64,000 nt of DNA, taken from Aurantimonas sp. 22II-16-19i (lineage in GTDB: Bacteria; Pseudomonadota; Alphaproteobacteria; Rhizobiales; Rhizobiaceae). Position 1 is the first letter of the stretch, and the number at the start of each line of letters is the position of its first letter. The notes beneath the pieces were generated by a model. It was given only the letters and a program-made list of their open reading frames with translations. It did not search any database and was not told the DNA's origin. The translations under genes and the position numbers were made by a program. The stretch is from assembly GCF_002088275.1 (NCBI RefSeq), contig NZ_AQQS01000023.1, forward strand, positions 1 to 64,000. Reading direction: 5' to 3'. Shown in pieces: positions 8,336 through 16,940 of the stretch.

Positions 8336-10081
8336 CTACTCCTTGCTGGCCGTGACGTCCTCGACGCGGCCCGGCGTCCTGCGGCCGCGGCGCAGGATCC
8401 ACCAGACGCCGAACAGATCGAGGGCGCCCCGGGCTGCCCGGTCGAAGATGCCGTAGTTCGACTGGCCGAACCGGCGCTGACGGTCTTTCACGTCGAGATG
8501 GCCGATCGTCAATTCTTCCCGCAGAACCAGCGCCGGCAGATAGCGGTGCCAGCCATCGAAATAGGGCAGCCTGCGGAACAGATCCGTCGGCAGGGCCTTC
8601 AGGCCGCAGCCGGTGTCGCGGGTGGAATCCTTCAGGATCGCGGTGCGCAGCCGGTTCGCCGCCCTCGACGCGAGACGCTTGGCGGGGCTGTCGGTGCGCC
8701 CGGTGCGCTGGCCGGCGACGAGGCCGCAGGCCGGGCCGCTCGCCTCCAGCTGCTCGACCATCGCCGGAATGAAGGCCGGATCGTTCTGGCCGTCGCCGTC
8801 GATGGTGACGATGCAGTCGCCCGCCGCATGCAGGACGCCGGTGCGCACGGCCCGGCTCTGGCCGGCGGAGCGCTCGTGGCGGATGTGGCGGACCGCGATT
8901 CGGTCGGCGCGCAGGCGCTCGATCATCGCCGCCGTGCCGTCGGTCGATCCATCGTCGACGACGACGATCTCATGGTCCCTTCCCGCCAGCGCCGCGGCGA
9001 TCTCCGGCACGAGCACGCCGAGATTGTCCGCCTCGTTCTTTGCCGGCACGACGACGCTGACCATGGCGAAGCGCCGTGGCCGCGTCCTCATCGGGGGTGG
9101 GGATGTCGCGTTGTCCATCGAATGTCGGCCGTCATAGGGAAATGTCGCGAGCGCCGCAACGTCGCTCTGCGGCCGAATGTCCGTCGGCTGGGCCTCGACG
9201 GCCCGAAGCGTTGCCGCGGCCTTCGGCAGCAGGCGGCGCAGCCGCGCCCCGAAACGGGCAAGCGCCGCGTCGATCAGCCGGCCCTGCGGGCCGAGGAAGA
9301 ACGGCCGGAACGCCGCGATCAGCGCCAGGACGATGATCCACGAAATGAGGACATCGGAGAGAAAATGGCCGCCGGCGGCGATTCGCGCGGCCGAGATCAT
9401 CGCTGCGATCGCGCCGAGGCCGAGGGCGAGGGCGGGGCGGTCGCCCCGCGGCGCCACGAAGACGAGCGCCAGCACCGAAGCGGCCGCCGCGGCCTCGCCC
9501 GACGAGAAGGAGCAGTTGCCGAGGCACTGGCCGCCGAACTGCCAGACCGGCGTGAAATCCAGGCTGCCCCCGAACTGGGTGAGATCGCGGGGGCGGACCC
9601 TGCCGGAGGTGCTCTTGAGGACGGCGTTGACGATGAGGCCGGGCCCGATCGCATAGACGCAGATGATGAACAGCCCTTCGCTTGGCCGCATCAGCCAGCG
9701 CGGCGGCCGCGCCAGGAGGCCGGCGAAGAGGGCGAGGACGCTGGCCGACAATATCGCGATCGTCATCGCGTTGCCGAACTCGCGCACCATGTTGAGGTCG
9801 GGATCGCCGATCCCGAAGAAGCCGTGGCCGGCGTCGTAGAAGCGGGCGCTGACGGCGGTGTCGATGCCGGGAAAGCTGAGAAAGAACAGGCTGACGAGGG
9901 CGAGGACGATCGTCAATGCGGCGAGCGGGCGGCGCCGGAGGCCGCCGGCGAAGCCTCCGGCGCCGGCGTTGCGGCCACCTTCGGCGTCTGCCGGCTCACT
10001 TGCCCGGAAACGCGTCCATCCGCTCGTCGGTCGGTGCGGCCGGGTGCCCGGCCGACGCGGCGATGGGGCTCGTGCATCCAT
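8336..10081 (-). CDS. PAP2 phosphatase-GT2 glycosyltransferase fusion protein
   Basis: A 581-residue protein with two enzyme modules in one frame. Residues ~50-285 are a multi-span PAP2 phosphatase with KSTSGRVRP (KxxxxxxRP motif) and RIAAGGHFLSD (RxxxxxHxxxD). The usual PSGH is replaced by SSGE in CSFSSGEAAA. Residues ~341-560 are a GT2 transferase with VSVVVPAKNEADN, VVVDDGSTDGT and DGDGQND (metal-binding DxD), like ArnC/DPM1 enzymes that load sugars on polyprenyl phosphate. An internal ATG at 9118 lacks a Shine-Dalgarno, so a true fusion is favoured. The ATG at 10081 follows AAGGACAG. Lipid A or a related lipid phosphate is the likely PAP2 substrate, by context only. Confidence 0.82.
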   Translation of the reverse strand: MDARAPSPRRPGTRPHRPTSGWTRFRASEPADAEGGRNAGAGGFAGGLRRRPLAALTIVLALVSLFFLSFPGIDTAVSARFYDAGHGFFGIGDPDLNMVREFGNAMTIAILSASVLALFAGLLARPPRWLMRPSEGLFIICVYAIGPGLIVNAVLKSTSGRVRPRDLTQFGGSLDFTPVWQFGGQCLGNCSFSSGEAAAAASVLALVFVAPRGDRPALALGLGAIAAMISAARIAAGGHFLSDVLISWIIVLALIAAFRPFFLGPQGRLIDAALARFGARLRRLLPKAAATLRAVEAQPTDIRPQSDVAALATFPYDGRHSMDNATSPPPMRTRPRRFAMVSVVVPAKNEADNLGVLVPEIAAALAGRDHEIVVVDDGSTDGTAAMIERLRADRIAVRHIRHERSAGQSRAVRTGVLHAAGDCIVTIDGDGQNDPAFIPAMVEQLEASGPACGLVAGQRTGRTDSPAKRLASRAANRLRTAILKDSTRDTGCGLKALPTDLFRRLPYFDGWHRYLPALVLREELTIGHLDVKDRQRRFGQSNYGIFDRAARGALDLFGVWWILRRGRRTPGRVEDVTASKE

Positions 10082-10218
10082 GGAAAACTGTCCTTGCACT
10101 GGATCGCGGCATGGGTCAGTTTGCGCCGACCCCTGCCGCCCATACGGTCTTCAGCCATGCGATACTCCCCGCAAGTCGACCGTTCCGACGGCCTTTAGCG
10201 CCCCGATCACAAGCCATT
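10082..10218. promoter_or_regulatory. divergent promoter region
   Basis: 137 bases between the divergent starts of the PAP2-GT2 gene and the GT39/83 gene. It must hold both promoters, which suggests co-regulation. I could not assign specific elements. Confidence 0.4.
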
Positions 10219-11712
10219 ATGACGCTCCCGACCACCGAGGCCCGCAAGGGCGCCAGAGTGACCGATCGGCTACAGGACCGCTGGCTCGGGCTGTCGTCGC
10301 TGGCCCTCATCCTCGCCGCGGTCGCGGCGTTGCGGGTCCTGGCGCTGTTCCTCTCGCCGAGCGAGCTCGGCTTCGATGAGGCGCAGTATGTTCTGTGGTC
10401 GCAGCATTTCGATTTCGGCTACTTCACCAAGCCGCCGCTGATCGCCTGGGTGATCGGCCTCGAGACGAGGGTCTGCGGCTCGGGGGCGGCCTGCGTCCGC
10501 TCGATCGTGCCCGTGGTGAACTCGGCGACCGCCTTCATCCTCGCGCTCGTCGCTGCAAGGCTCTACGGCGCCCGGACCGGCTTCTGGACCGGCCTGTTCT
10601 TCGTCATCATGCCGGGGATCGCGGTCTCGTCCTTCCTGGTCACCACCGATCCGTTCCTGCTGTTCTTCTGGAGCATCGGGCTTCTCGCCATCCTCCTGCA
10701 GCTCGAACGGCCGGGGCTGAAGCCGGCGCTCCTCTTCGGCGTCGCGGCCGGGCTGGGGCTGAACGCCAAATATGCGATGATCTACCTGCCGGTGCTCGTC
10801 GCTTTGGCGGGGGCGATGATGCCGGACCTTCGCAGCCGGCTGTTTCGCCGCGAGAGCCTCCTCGCGCTTGGCGTGATGTTTCTCCTCATCGCGCCGAACC
10901 TCGTCTGGAACGCCCTCAACGGCTTTGCGACCTTCGAGCACACCGCCAACGACAATATCGGCTGGAGCCTGTCGCGGCTGAACGCCAAGAAGGGCTTCGA
11001 GTTCTTCGGCGCGCAGTTCGGCATCGCCGGTCCGGTGATCTTCGGGGCGATGCTCAACGCCTTGTTCCTCAAGGCGCGGACGGAGACGCCGCGCACCGAC
11101 GTCCTCCTCCTGATCCTGTCCTGGCCGATCCTCCTCGCCATCACCATCCAGGGCTTCCTCGCCCAGGCCAACGTCAACTGGGGCGCCACCGCCTATCCCG
11201 CCGGCGTCATCGTCGCCACGGCCCTCGTCATCCGCCATCGCTGGCGCTTCTTCTTCTGGACCAATCTCGTCGTCTGCGGTCTCGCCTCGCTGGTGATTCT
11301 CCTCGGCACCGCGCTGTACAATCCCGGCGAGGCGCCCGGCGCCGGCAAGCAGCTGCGCCAGCTCGCCGGGTGGCAGAAGACCGCCGAGAGCCTTCAGGAT
11401 CTGGCAGCGAGGACCGGCGCAAGGCGCATCGTGGTCGAGAGCCGGGCGCTGACGGCGGGGATCGCCTATGCGCTGCGGGGTTCCGATCTCGAAGTCCTCG
11501 CCCACCTGCCGAAGGGCGAGGCGCCGGGCGACCAGTTCGAACTCGACCAGCCCTGGAACGGCGAGGACGAGAGGCAGGGCACCCTGCTTCTCGGATTTTC
11601 CGCGAGGGACATCGAGCGTCTCGGCGCGACGAAGATCGCCACCATCGCGGCGCCGATCTATGCCGCGGACAAGGACGGCACGATGCCGGTCTATGGTTTC
11701 GCCGAGCCGTGA
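10219..11712 (+). CDS. GT39/GT83 family lipid-linked sugar transferase (ArnT/Rgt-like)
   Basis: A 497-residue polytopic membrane glycosyltransferase (PMT_2 type) with about 11-12 hydrophobic spans and a soluble C-terminal domain. The first periplasmic loop has the acidic catalytic motif GFDEAQYVLWSQ, then GYFTKPPLIAW. The LVTTDPFLLFFW and GLNAKYAM motifs also fit. Such enzymes move a sugar from polyprenyl phosphate to lipid A, core or protein in the periplasm; rhizobial RgtA-D galacturonosyltransferases and ArnT are relatives. The ATG at 10219 starts just before the first span; the open frame upstream is out of character. It is divergent from the PAP2-GT2 gene and overlaps the next gene by four bases. 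The sugar and acceptor are unknown. Confidence 0.85.
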   Translation: MTLPTTEARKGARVTDRLQDRWLGLSSLALILAAVAALRVLALFLSPSELGFDEAQYVLWSQHFDFGYFTKPPLIAWVIGLETRVCGSGAACVRSIVPVVNSATAFILALVAARLYGARTGFWTGLFFVIMPGIAVSSFLVTTDPFLLFFWSIGLLAILLQLERPGLKPALLFGVAAGLGLNAKYAMIYLPVLVALAGAMMPDLRSRLFRRESLLALGVMFLLIAPNLVWNALNGFATFEHTANDNIGWSLSRLNAKKGFEFFGAQFGIAGPVIFGAMLNALFLKARTETPRTDVLLLILSWPILLAITIQGFLAQANVNWGATAYPAGVIVATALVIRHRWRFFFWTNLVVCGLASLVILLGTALYNPGEAPGAGKQLRQLAGWQKTAESLQDLAARTGARRIVVESRALTAGIAYALRGSDLEVLAHLPKGEAPGDQFELDQPWNGEDERQGTLLLGFSARDIERLGATKIATIAAPIYAADKDGTMPVYGFAEP

Positions 11713-12176
11713 CCTATCTCGTCCTGAAATACCTGCATGTCCTCGGCGCCACGGTGATCCTCGGGACGGGGATGGGCATCGCCTTCTTCATGCTGGCGGC
11801 CCATCTCACCCGCGACGCGGCCTTCGTCGCCCGCACGGCGGGCATCGTGGTGACGGCGGACTTCCTGTTCACGGCGACGGCGGTGGTCGCCCAGCCGCTC
11901 ACCGGCTATTGGCTCGCTCGCGAGACCGGGGCGGATCTCCTGACGGGATGGCTCGGCGCGGCGCTGCTTCTCTATGGCGTTGCCGGTCTCTTCTGGATCC
12001 CGGTGGTCGTCATCCAGATGCGCATGCGCGATCTGGCGGTCGCGGCGGCGCTGCGGGGCGAGGCGCTTCCCGCCGCCTATCACCGGCTGTTCCGGGTGTG
12101 GTTCGTCTTCGGCTTTCCGGGCTTCGGCTCGGTGCTCCTCATCGTCTGGCTGATGATCGCGAGGCCCGCGCTATGA
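11709..12176 (+). CDS. DUF2269-type integral membrane protein
   Basis: A 155-residue membrane protein starting at a GTG that overlaps the preceding stop (GTGA). It has four predicted spans: YLVLKYLHVLGATVILGTG, a segment near VTADFLFTATAVVAQPLTGY, one near LLTGWLGAALLLYGVAGLFW, and FVFGFPGFGSVLLIVWLM. The histidine in the first span and the LTGYWLA turn are typical of the DUF2269 family, whose function is not established. It forms a translationally coupled set with the genes on both sides. Confidence 0.75.
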   Translation: MTYLVLKYLHVLGATVILGTGMGIAFFMLAAHLTRDAAFVARTAGIVVTADFLFTATAVVAQPLTGYWLARETGADLLTGWLGAALLLYGVAGLFWIPVVVIQMRMRDLAVAAALRGEALPAAYHRLFRVWFVFGFPGFGSVLLIVWLMIARPAL

Positions 12177-13510
12177 CCGCAACCGCCGAGCCTGCTCCGC
12201 CGCGCATCCTCGTTCTCGGCGCCTCCGGCCTGATCGGCGAGGCCGTCGCCGCATGGCTGCAGGAGAGAGGCTATCCGGTGGTGCCGGTGGCGCGGCGGTT
12301 CGGGCCGGCGCAAAAGGCGCGATTCGCGGGCATGGCCCTCGAGCGGGCGGTGGTCGATCTGCCGGCCGAGGAGTTGCGCGATCTCATCGAAGACAGCGGC
12401 GCGGCCATCCTCGTCAATGCCATCGGTGTCCTGCAGGATGGGCCGGGCGGCGGCGCGCAGGACGTGCATCTGGGCTTTGCCGGGCGGCTCGTCACGGCGG
12501 TGAGGCAGTGTTCGCAGCCTTGCCTCCTGGTGCAGGTCTCGATGCCGGGCATCGCCGACCACGATGAAACGCAGTTCAGCCGGACCAAGCGGTCGGCGGA
12601 ACGGCTGATTGCGGCGGCGGACCTGCCCCATGTCATCCTGCGCCCCGGCTTCGTCGTCGCACCGGCGGCCTTCGGCGGCAGTGCCCTGTTGCGCGCCATC
12701 GCCATGTCGCCCTTCGACCTGCCCAGGGATCTGGCGGAGCGGCCATTCCGGGCCTGCGACGTCTTCGACATCGCCCGCACCATCGGGTTCCTTGCCGGAC
12801 GGTGGCAGGCCGGAAGCCGCGATTTCGGCGAAGGCTGGGACATCGTCGAGCGCAGCGAGACCGATGTCGGCGCGATGGTCGGCCATTTCGTCCGCCGGCT
12901 TGGCGGGCCAACGCGACGCTGGCGCCTGCCGAACATCCTGCTCGTCGCCGGATGCCGGGCAGGGGACCTCGCCGGACGTCTCGGCTGGCGGCCGCCGATC
13001 CGCTCGACCGCTCTTGCCGAGATGAGACGCGGCATCGCGGCGGATCCGGAACCGTGGATCACCGCGACGGGAATCTTGCCGCGGCCTGCCCGCGAGGTCG
13101 TCGCATCGCTGGATGGCGACGTGCAGGAGCGATGGTTCGCCCGGCTCTATCTCCTGAAAGGGCTGATGATCCCGGTTCTGGCGATCTTCTGGATCGCCTC
13201 CGGCCTGATCGCCCTCCGCTCCTTCGGCGCGGCGCGGGACATCCTCGTCGAGGCCGGATTCGGCATGTCGCTCGCCGGCGCCGTCACGCTCGTCTCGAGC
13301 CTCATGGACATCGCGGTCGGCGGCCTGATCGCGTGCCGCCGGACGTGCCGGATCGGGCTTCTAGCCGGCATCGCGGTCTCGCTGTTCTACATGGCGACGG
13401 CGGCGGTGCTGACGCCCGCCATGTGGCTGGAGCCGCTGGGCGCGCTGGTGAAGACCGGTCCTGCCATCGTCCTGATGATTGTGTCTCTCGCGATCCTGGA
13501 GGACCGATGA
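12173..13510 (+). CDS. NAD(P)-binding SDR protein with C-terminal DoxX-like membrane domain
   Basis: A 445-residue protein. Residues 10-290 form an atypical SDR/NmrA-like Rossmann domain with GASGLIG at residues 16-22. The C-terminal ~120 residues hold four hydrophobic segments (from YLLKGLMIPVLAIFWIASG onward) resembling the DoxX-like family. This two-domain layout is known in proteobacteria but its substrate is not established. The ATG overlaps the DUF2269 stop (ATGA), and the next gene starts in the same way. Membrane-tethered oxidoreduction, perhaps of a quinone or lipid, is a guess. Confidence 0.8.
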   Translation: MTATAEPAPPRILVLGASGLIGEAVAAWLQERGYPVVPVARRFGPAQKARFAGMALERAVVDLPAEELRDLIEDSGAAILVNAIGVLQDGPGGGAQDVHLGFAGRLVTAVRQCSQPCLLVQVSMPGIADHDETQFSRTKRSAERLIAAADLPHVILRPGFVVAPAAFGGSALLRAIAMSPFDLPRDLAERPFRACDVFDIARTIGFLAGRWQAGSRDFGEGWDIVERSETDVGAMVGHFVRRLGGPTRRWRLPNILLVAGCRAGDLAGRLGWRPPIRSTALAEMRRGIAADPEPWITATGILPRPAREVVASLDGDVQERWFARLYLLKGLMIPVLAIFWIASGLIALRSFGAARDILVEAGFGMSLAGAVTLVSSLMDIAVGGLIACRRTCRIGLLAGIAVSLFYMATAAVLTPAMWLEPLGALVKTGPAIVLMIVSLAILEDR

Positions 13511-13929
13511 AGCAGGCTTCCCCCTGGCCGGACGACGGCGTCATTCTCTACGACGGCGTCTGCGTTCTCTGCTCCGGCTGGGTTCGCTTCGTCGCCAAAC
13601 GTGACGCCGCCCGCCGCTTCCGGTTCACGCCGATCCAGTCGCCCTATGGCGAGGCGATGGCGAGGGCGCTGGCGATCGATCCGTCCGACCCGGACACCAA
13701 TGCCGTCGTGGTGGATGGTTTCGCCTTCTTCCGGTCCGACGCGGCGATCGCCGTCGTCTCCCGCCTGCCGGGCTGGGGCTGGACGCGGATCGCCCTCGCG
13801 GTGCCCGCCGCCCTGCGCGACCCGCTCTATCGGCTGGTCGCGAGACACCGCTATCGGATCTTCGGCAAGCATGCGACCTGCGAACTCGCGCCCGCAGGCC
13901 TGGCCGACAGGGTCATCGTCGATCGGTGA
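13507..13929 (+). CDS. DCC-family thiol-disulfide oxidoreductase (DUF393)
   Basis: A 140-residue protein with the defining DxxCxxC motif at D16-C19-C22 in LYDGVCVLCSGW. It has the thioredoxin-like length and the RFTPIQSPYGEA stretch usual in DCC proteins. These are predicted thiol-disulfide oxidoreductases; the substrate is unknown. It is the last gene of the four-gene coupled operon starting at 10219 and overlaps the SDR-DoxX gene by four bases. Confidence 0.85.
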   Translation: MKQASPWPDDGVILYDGVCVLCSGWVRFVAKRDAARRFRFTPIQSPYGEAMARALAIDPSDPDTNAVVVDGFAFFRSDAAIAVVSRLPGWGWTRIALAVPAALRDPLYRLVARHRYRIFGKHATCELAPAGLADRVIVDR

Positions 13930-14146
13930 GGGGTCTGGCAGTGAGGGGGCTGGCGGAGCGCGCGATCGGCGATGGCGACGCTTGCCACCCGCGGGCGCCG
14001 CTGCCCGACCTCGTCCCGACCGCAGAACGCCGCATGACGGAACGCGGATGTCCAGAACAGCGATGTCCACCCGGCAAGGCCGGCCGGAGAGTCGATGGCT
14101 GTCATCAGGCTGACGAGACCGTTCCTGTGGCTCGGCAAGAGCCCGG

Positions 14147-14168
14147 CGGGCGGTTCTTGAGCCGCCCG
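14147..14168. terminator. hairpin between convergent genes
   Basis: CGGGCGG at 14147-14153 pairs perfectly with CCGCCCG at 14162-14168, between the DCC and caspase genes. There is no T-run on either side, so termination is uncertain. Nothing gene-like is seen in the rest of 13930-14199. Confidence 0.3.
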
Positions 14169-14199
14169 CGGCCGGTGCCTCGATTGTCCTGTTTCTGTC

Positions 14200-15945
14200 T
14201 TAACGGCCGATGGCGCCGCCGATGATGCCGCCGACGAGACCGCCGAAGAAGGCCGCTTCCCCGGCGCTCGGGCCGTTGCTTCGGCCGCGCGGCGAGACCC
14301 GGCGCACCACCCGCGGATTGGCCTGCTGGCGCCGCTGCTGCTGGTAGCTGCGGGTCTCCCGCCGCGGGGCGACGTTGCGGGCCTTGGGAGGCGCCGGCGG
14401 CGTGTAGGCCGCGAGCGCCGCCTGGGTCTGGCTGACGAGGAGGTCGTATTGCGGCCGGTTGAGATAGCCGCTGACATGGACGCCGCGGGCGCTCTGCCAG
14501 GCGACGATGGCATTGCGGGTGTTGGGTCCGAAGGCGCCGTCCGGCGTGCCGGAATTGTAGCCGGCGAGGTTGAGCCGGAGCTGCACCTCCTTGCGAAGGG
14601 CGCGGTCTAGGCCGACAATGGCCTCGGTGCCTTCCCCGGAGATGACCGCCGCCGCGGCGCCGGCGGCCAGCCCAGCGGCCGGCAGGCCGGCCTGGAGGTC
14701 CTCCGTCGCCGGCTGCGGGGCGGGTGCGGCATTGCCGAGGCTGGCGACGAGACTCGAGTCGGCGGGGGCGGCGGGAAGCCGCTCGATCTGCTTGCGGGCA
14801 TTCGCCACGTAGAGGCCGTTCGGGAAGGTCTCCACATAGGCCTCGTAGTCGGCCCGCTGCCCGGACTGGCGAGCCATGTTGTAGAGCGCGGTCTCGCGCT
14901 GCAGCGTGTCGGCGTCGTCCGCGCCCTTCGCCACAGCAGCTGCCGCGGGTTCAGCCACCGGCGCGAGCGTCACGGTCGGCTCCAGCGAGGCAACCCTGGT
15001 CGCCTTCGGGTTCAGAAAGACCTCGCCGGTCAGCGAGGCGTTGATCCAGGGACGCTGCTGGTTCTTCGTGGACTGCAGGACCTGACCGGTCACCCGTGAC
15101 ATGACCACCTGGATGTCGGTGTCCTGCGCCTCGATGTTGTCCAGAAAGGCCTGGGTGAAGGGGGAGTGGGGTGTGCCCTCGCCGTCCAGGGCGACCTCGT
15201 CCGGGCTGGTGGCGTAGATGATCGCCGAGCCTTCTCCGCCCTCGCCGTCGATCTCGATCTTGGCGAGTCCGTCGGCGACGTTGGCCGAGCGGCTGAGGCC
15301 CTTGAGCGAGCGGGCGAGGGACCGCGACAGGGGGTTGTCGCGGCAGGCGTCGAGAACCATCAGGCTCACGGCGACGTCGTAGCGCAGCTGCTTGGTGACC
15401 GTGTCGAGGGAAACCGCCTTGAAGTCGAGGTCGGAGGGATCCTCGAAGGCGGCGTCGATCGGCACCAGATAGTTCTTGCCGTTCACCTGCATGCCGTGGC
15501 CGGCATAGAAGAACATGCCGATGTCGGCGCCGCGCACCGCCTTGGCGAATTCCTGGATGGTCGCATCCATCCCGGGCTTGTCGAGGTCGTAGCCCTCGAT
15601 CACCTCGAAGCCGAGACCCTGGAGCTTGAGGGCGATGGCGCGGGCGTCCCGCGACGGGTTATCGAGGGTGACGGTATTGACGTAGGCGCTGTTGCCGACG
15701 ACGAGGGCGACGCGTCGTTCCTCGGTCGCCGCCCCGGCGGTGCCCGCTCCCAGCACCGAAAGCGCGCCGAAGATGGCCCCGCCGAAGGCGATGAGGCATG
15801 TCCGAAGCACCGCGCCTCGCAGCATGGGCGCGGACGGACGCGCCAGAGCTTCGGAACGATCATCCGGACGACGCGACCGCCAGGCCTGCGAGAGGCTGCC
15901 GACGATATTGCGGAGCAGATGAGACCTACCGCTTTGATTTTTCAC
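14200..15945 (-). CDS. caspase-like (peptidase C14) protein with peptidoglycan-binding-like domain
   Basis: A 581-residue protein from a GTG start. A hydrophobic segment at residues 41-73 (LIAFGGAIFGALSVLGAG) looks like a signal peptide; a start at the ATG at 15825 would place it at the N-terminus but lacks a Shine-Dalgarno. The caspase p20 fold follows, with the His-Cys dyad at H150 (FFYAGHGMQ) and C201 (MVLDACRDNP). The middle is Ala/Pro-rich. Near residues 475-530 there is a PG_binding_1-like repeat (GYNSGTPDGAFGPNTRNAIV). The C-terminus is Gly-rich (GGLVGGIIGGAIG), like a glycine zipper. Export to the periplasm is inferred. Substrate and role are unknown. Confidence 0.85.
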   Translation of the reverse strand: MKNQSGRSHLLRNIVGSLSQAWRSRRPDDRSEALARPSAPMLRGAVLRTCLIAFGGAIFGALSVLGAGTAGAATEERRVALVVGNSAYVNTVTLDNPSRDARAIALKLQGLGFEVIEGYDLDKPGMDATIQEFAKAVRGADIGMFFYAGHGMQVNGKNYLVPIDAAFEDPSDLDFKAVSLDTVTKQLRYDVAVSLMVLDACRDNPLSRSLARSLKGLSRSANVADGLAKIEIDGEGGEGSAIIYATSPDEVALDGEGTPHSPFTQAFLDNIEAQDTDIQVVMSRVTGQVLQSTKNQQRPWINASLTGEVFLNPKATRVASLEPTVTLAPVAEPAAAAVAKGADDADTLQRETALYNMARQSGQRADYEAYVETFPNGLYVANARKQIERLPAAPADSSLVASLGNAAPAPQPATEDLQAGLPAAGLAAGAAAAVISGEGTEAIVGLDRALRKEVQLRLNLAGYNSGTPDGAFGPNTRNAIVAWQSARGVHVSGYLNRPQYDLLVSQTQAALAAYTPPAPPKARNVAPRRETRSYQQQRRQQANPRVVRRVSPRGRSNGPSAGEAAFFGGLVGGIIGGAIGR

Positions 15946-16184
15946 GCGCCTACCCTTCTAAGTAGCCAATTCCCATAGGGTACGCACGCAAGGGTAATCG
16001 AATTGCCCCAGATTGGCAACAGCTTCGCACCAGTCGTCGGTGCAAAGAAGCCGTCCTCTCCTTGCGGAAAGAACGGCTCCGGATCTTCGGGTGCATGTCG
16101 TCGATCCGGAAAATCCAAGTCTTCCGAACGGTCCGTGCGTCATCTGGTTCGAGCGAGGTCTGTGCGACCCATCGCCGGAGACGG

Positions 16185-16760
16185 TCAGCGGCGGGCGATG
16201 ATCTCTTCGCCCTCGACGATCATCCTGACGCCGAGGCCGGGCTTGCGGCGGGCGAGGAAGCGCGGGCGACGCTGCCGGTGCGGCGCGGCGCGGCGGGCGG
16301 CGGGCGGTGCCGAGCGAACCTGGCCGACGGTCTCTTCGAGGGTGACGACGCTGCCATCCGCCTCGATCATCAGCATCGGCAGGCCGAACAGCTCCGACCA
16401 GCCGCGCCAGTCGGCCGCCACGTCGAACAGGTCGCTCGCCACGAGCAGCGGCACCGAGCACTTGCCGTCCGGATGATGCAATTCCAGGGTGACGGTCACC
16501 TCGCCCGCCTCCGTCTCCATCGCCCGGGCTGCGACGCCGCGGAATGCGCGAGGGGGAAGTGCGATGGAAATCGGCAGACCGCAAGCCTGGAGCTTGCGGC
16601 GGATGACGGCGCCGCGCCGATCGACGCGATAGGTCACCTCTTCGCCGTCCTCGACGGTGACGAAGCTCTGGTGCCGGTCGCAATTGCGCGGATCGAGCCG
16701 CACCGGAGCGCCGGCCCAGATCGGGCGGGCGGAGGTCTGAGCGTTCTGCGCGATGGTCAT
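16185..16760 (-). CDS. conserved hypothetical protein (possibly DUF6101)
   Basis: A 191-residue soluble protein without signal peptide or membrane segments. The first ~140 residues read as beta-rich (QSFVTVEDGEEVTYRVDRRG, VTVTLELHHPD). The last 45 residues are Arg/Pro/Ala-rich and end GVRMIVEGEEIIARR. It resembles a rhizobial family of unknown function, possibly DUF6101; I am not certain of that name. It stands alone, with its own upstream region at 16761-16900. No function can be assigned. Confidence 0.7.
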   Translation of the reverse strand: MTIAQNAQTSARPIWAGAPVRLDPRNCDRHQSFVTVEDGEEVTYRVDRRGAVIRRKLQACGLPISIALPPRAFRGVAARAMETEAGEVTVTLELHHPDGKCSVPLLVASDLFDVAADWRGWSELFGLPMLMIEADGSVVTLEETVGQVRSAPPAARRAAPHRQRRPRFLARRKPGLGVRMIVEGEEIIARR

Positions 16761-16940
16761 GATGGACGCCTTCTGTCTCTCCTGAGAGCCGCTGGTGCAG
16801 CCCGGGAACCCTGTGTCGTCGGCCGATGTGCTCCCGGCCTTTCGATGGGTTCAGAATAGATGGCGGCTCTTGCCCTCCCGCTAAGAAAGTCAGTTAAGTC
16901 TTCCTGACCTTATCGAGGGTTATCAGAACAGAAATTTGAA

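Noticed and set aside
9116-9118. Separate GT2 gene starting at an internal ATG within the PAP2-GT2 frame.
   Set aside because: No Shine-Dalgarno precedes it and there is no stop between modules. It stays possible but is less likely than a fusion.
8498-10198. A 566-codon plus-strand frame opposite the PAP2-GT2 gene.
   Set aside because: Shadow of a well-supported gene; composition is that of antisense high-GC DNA.
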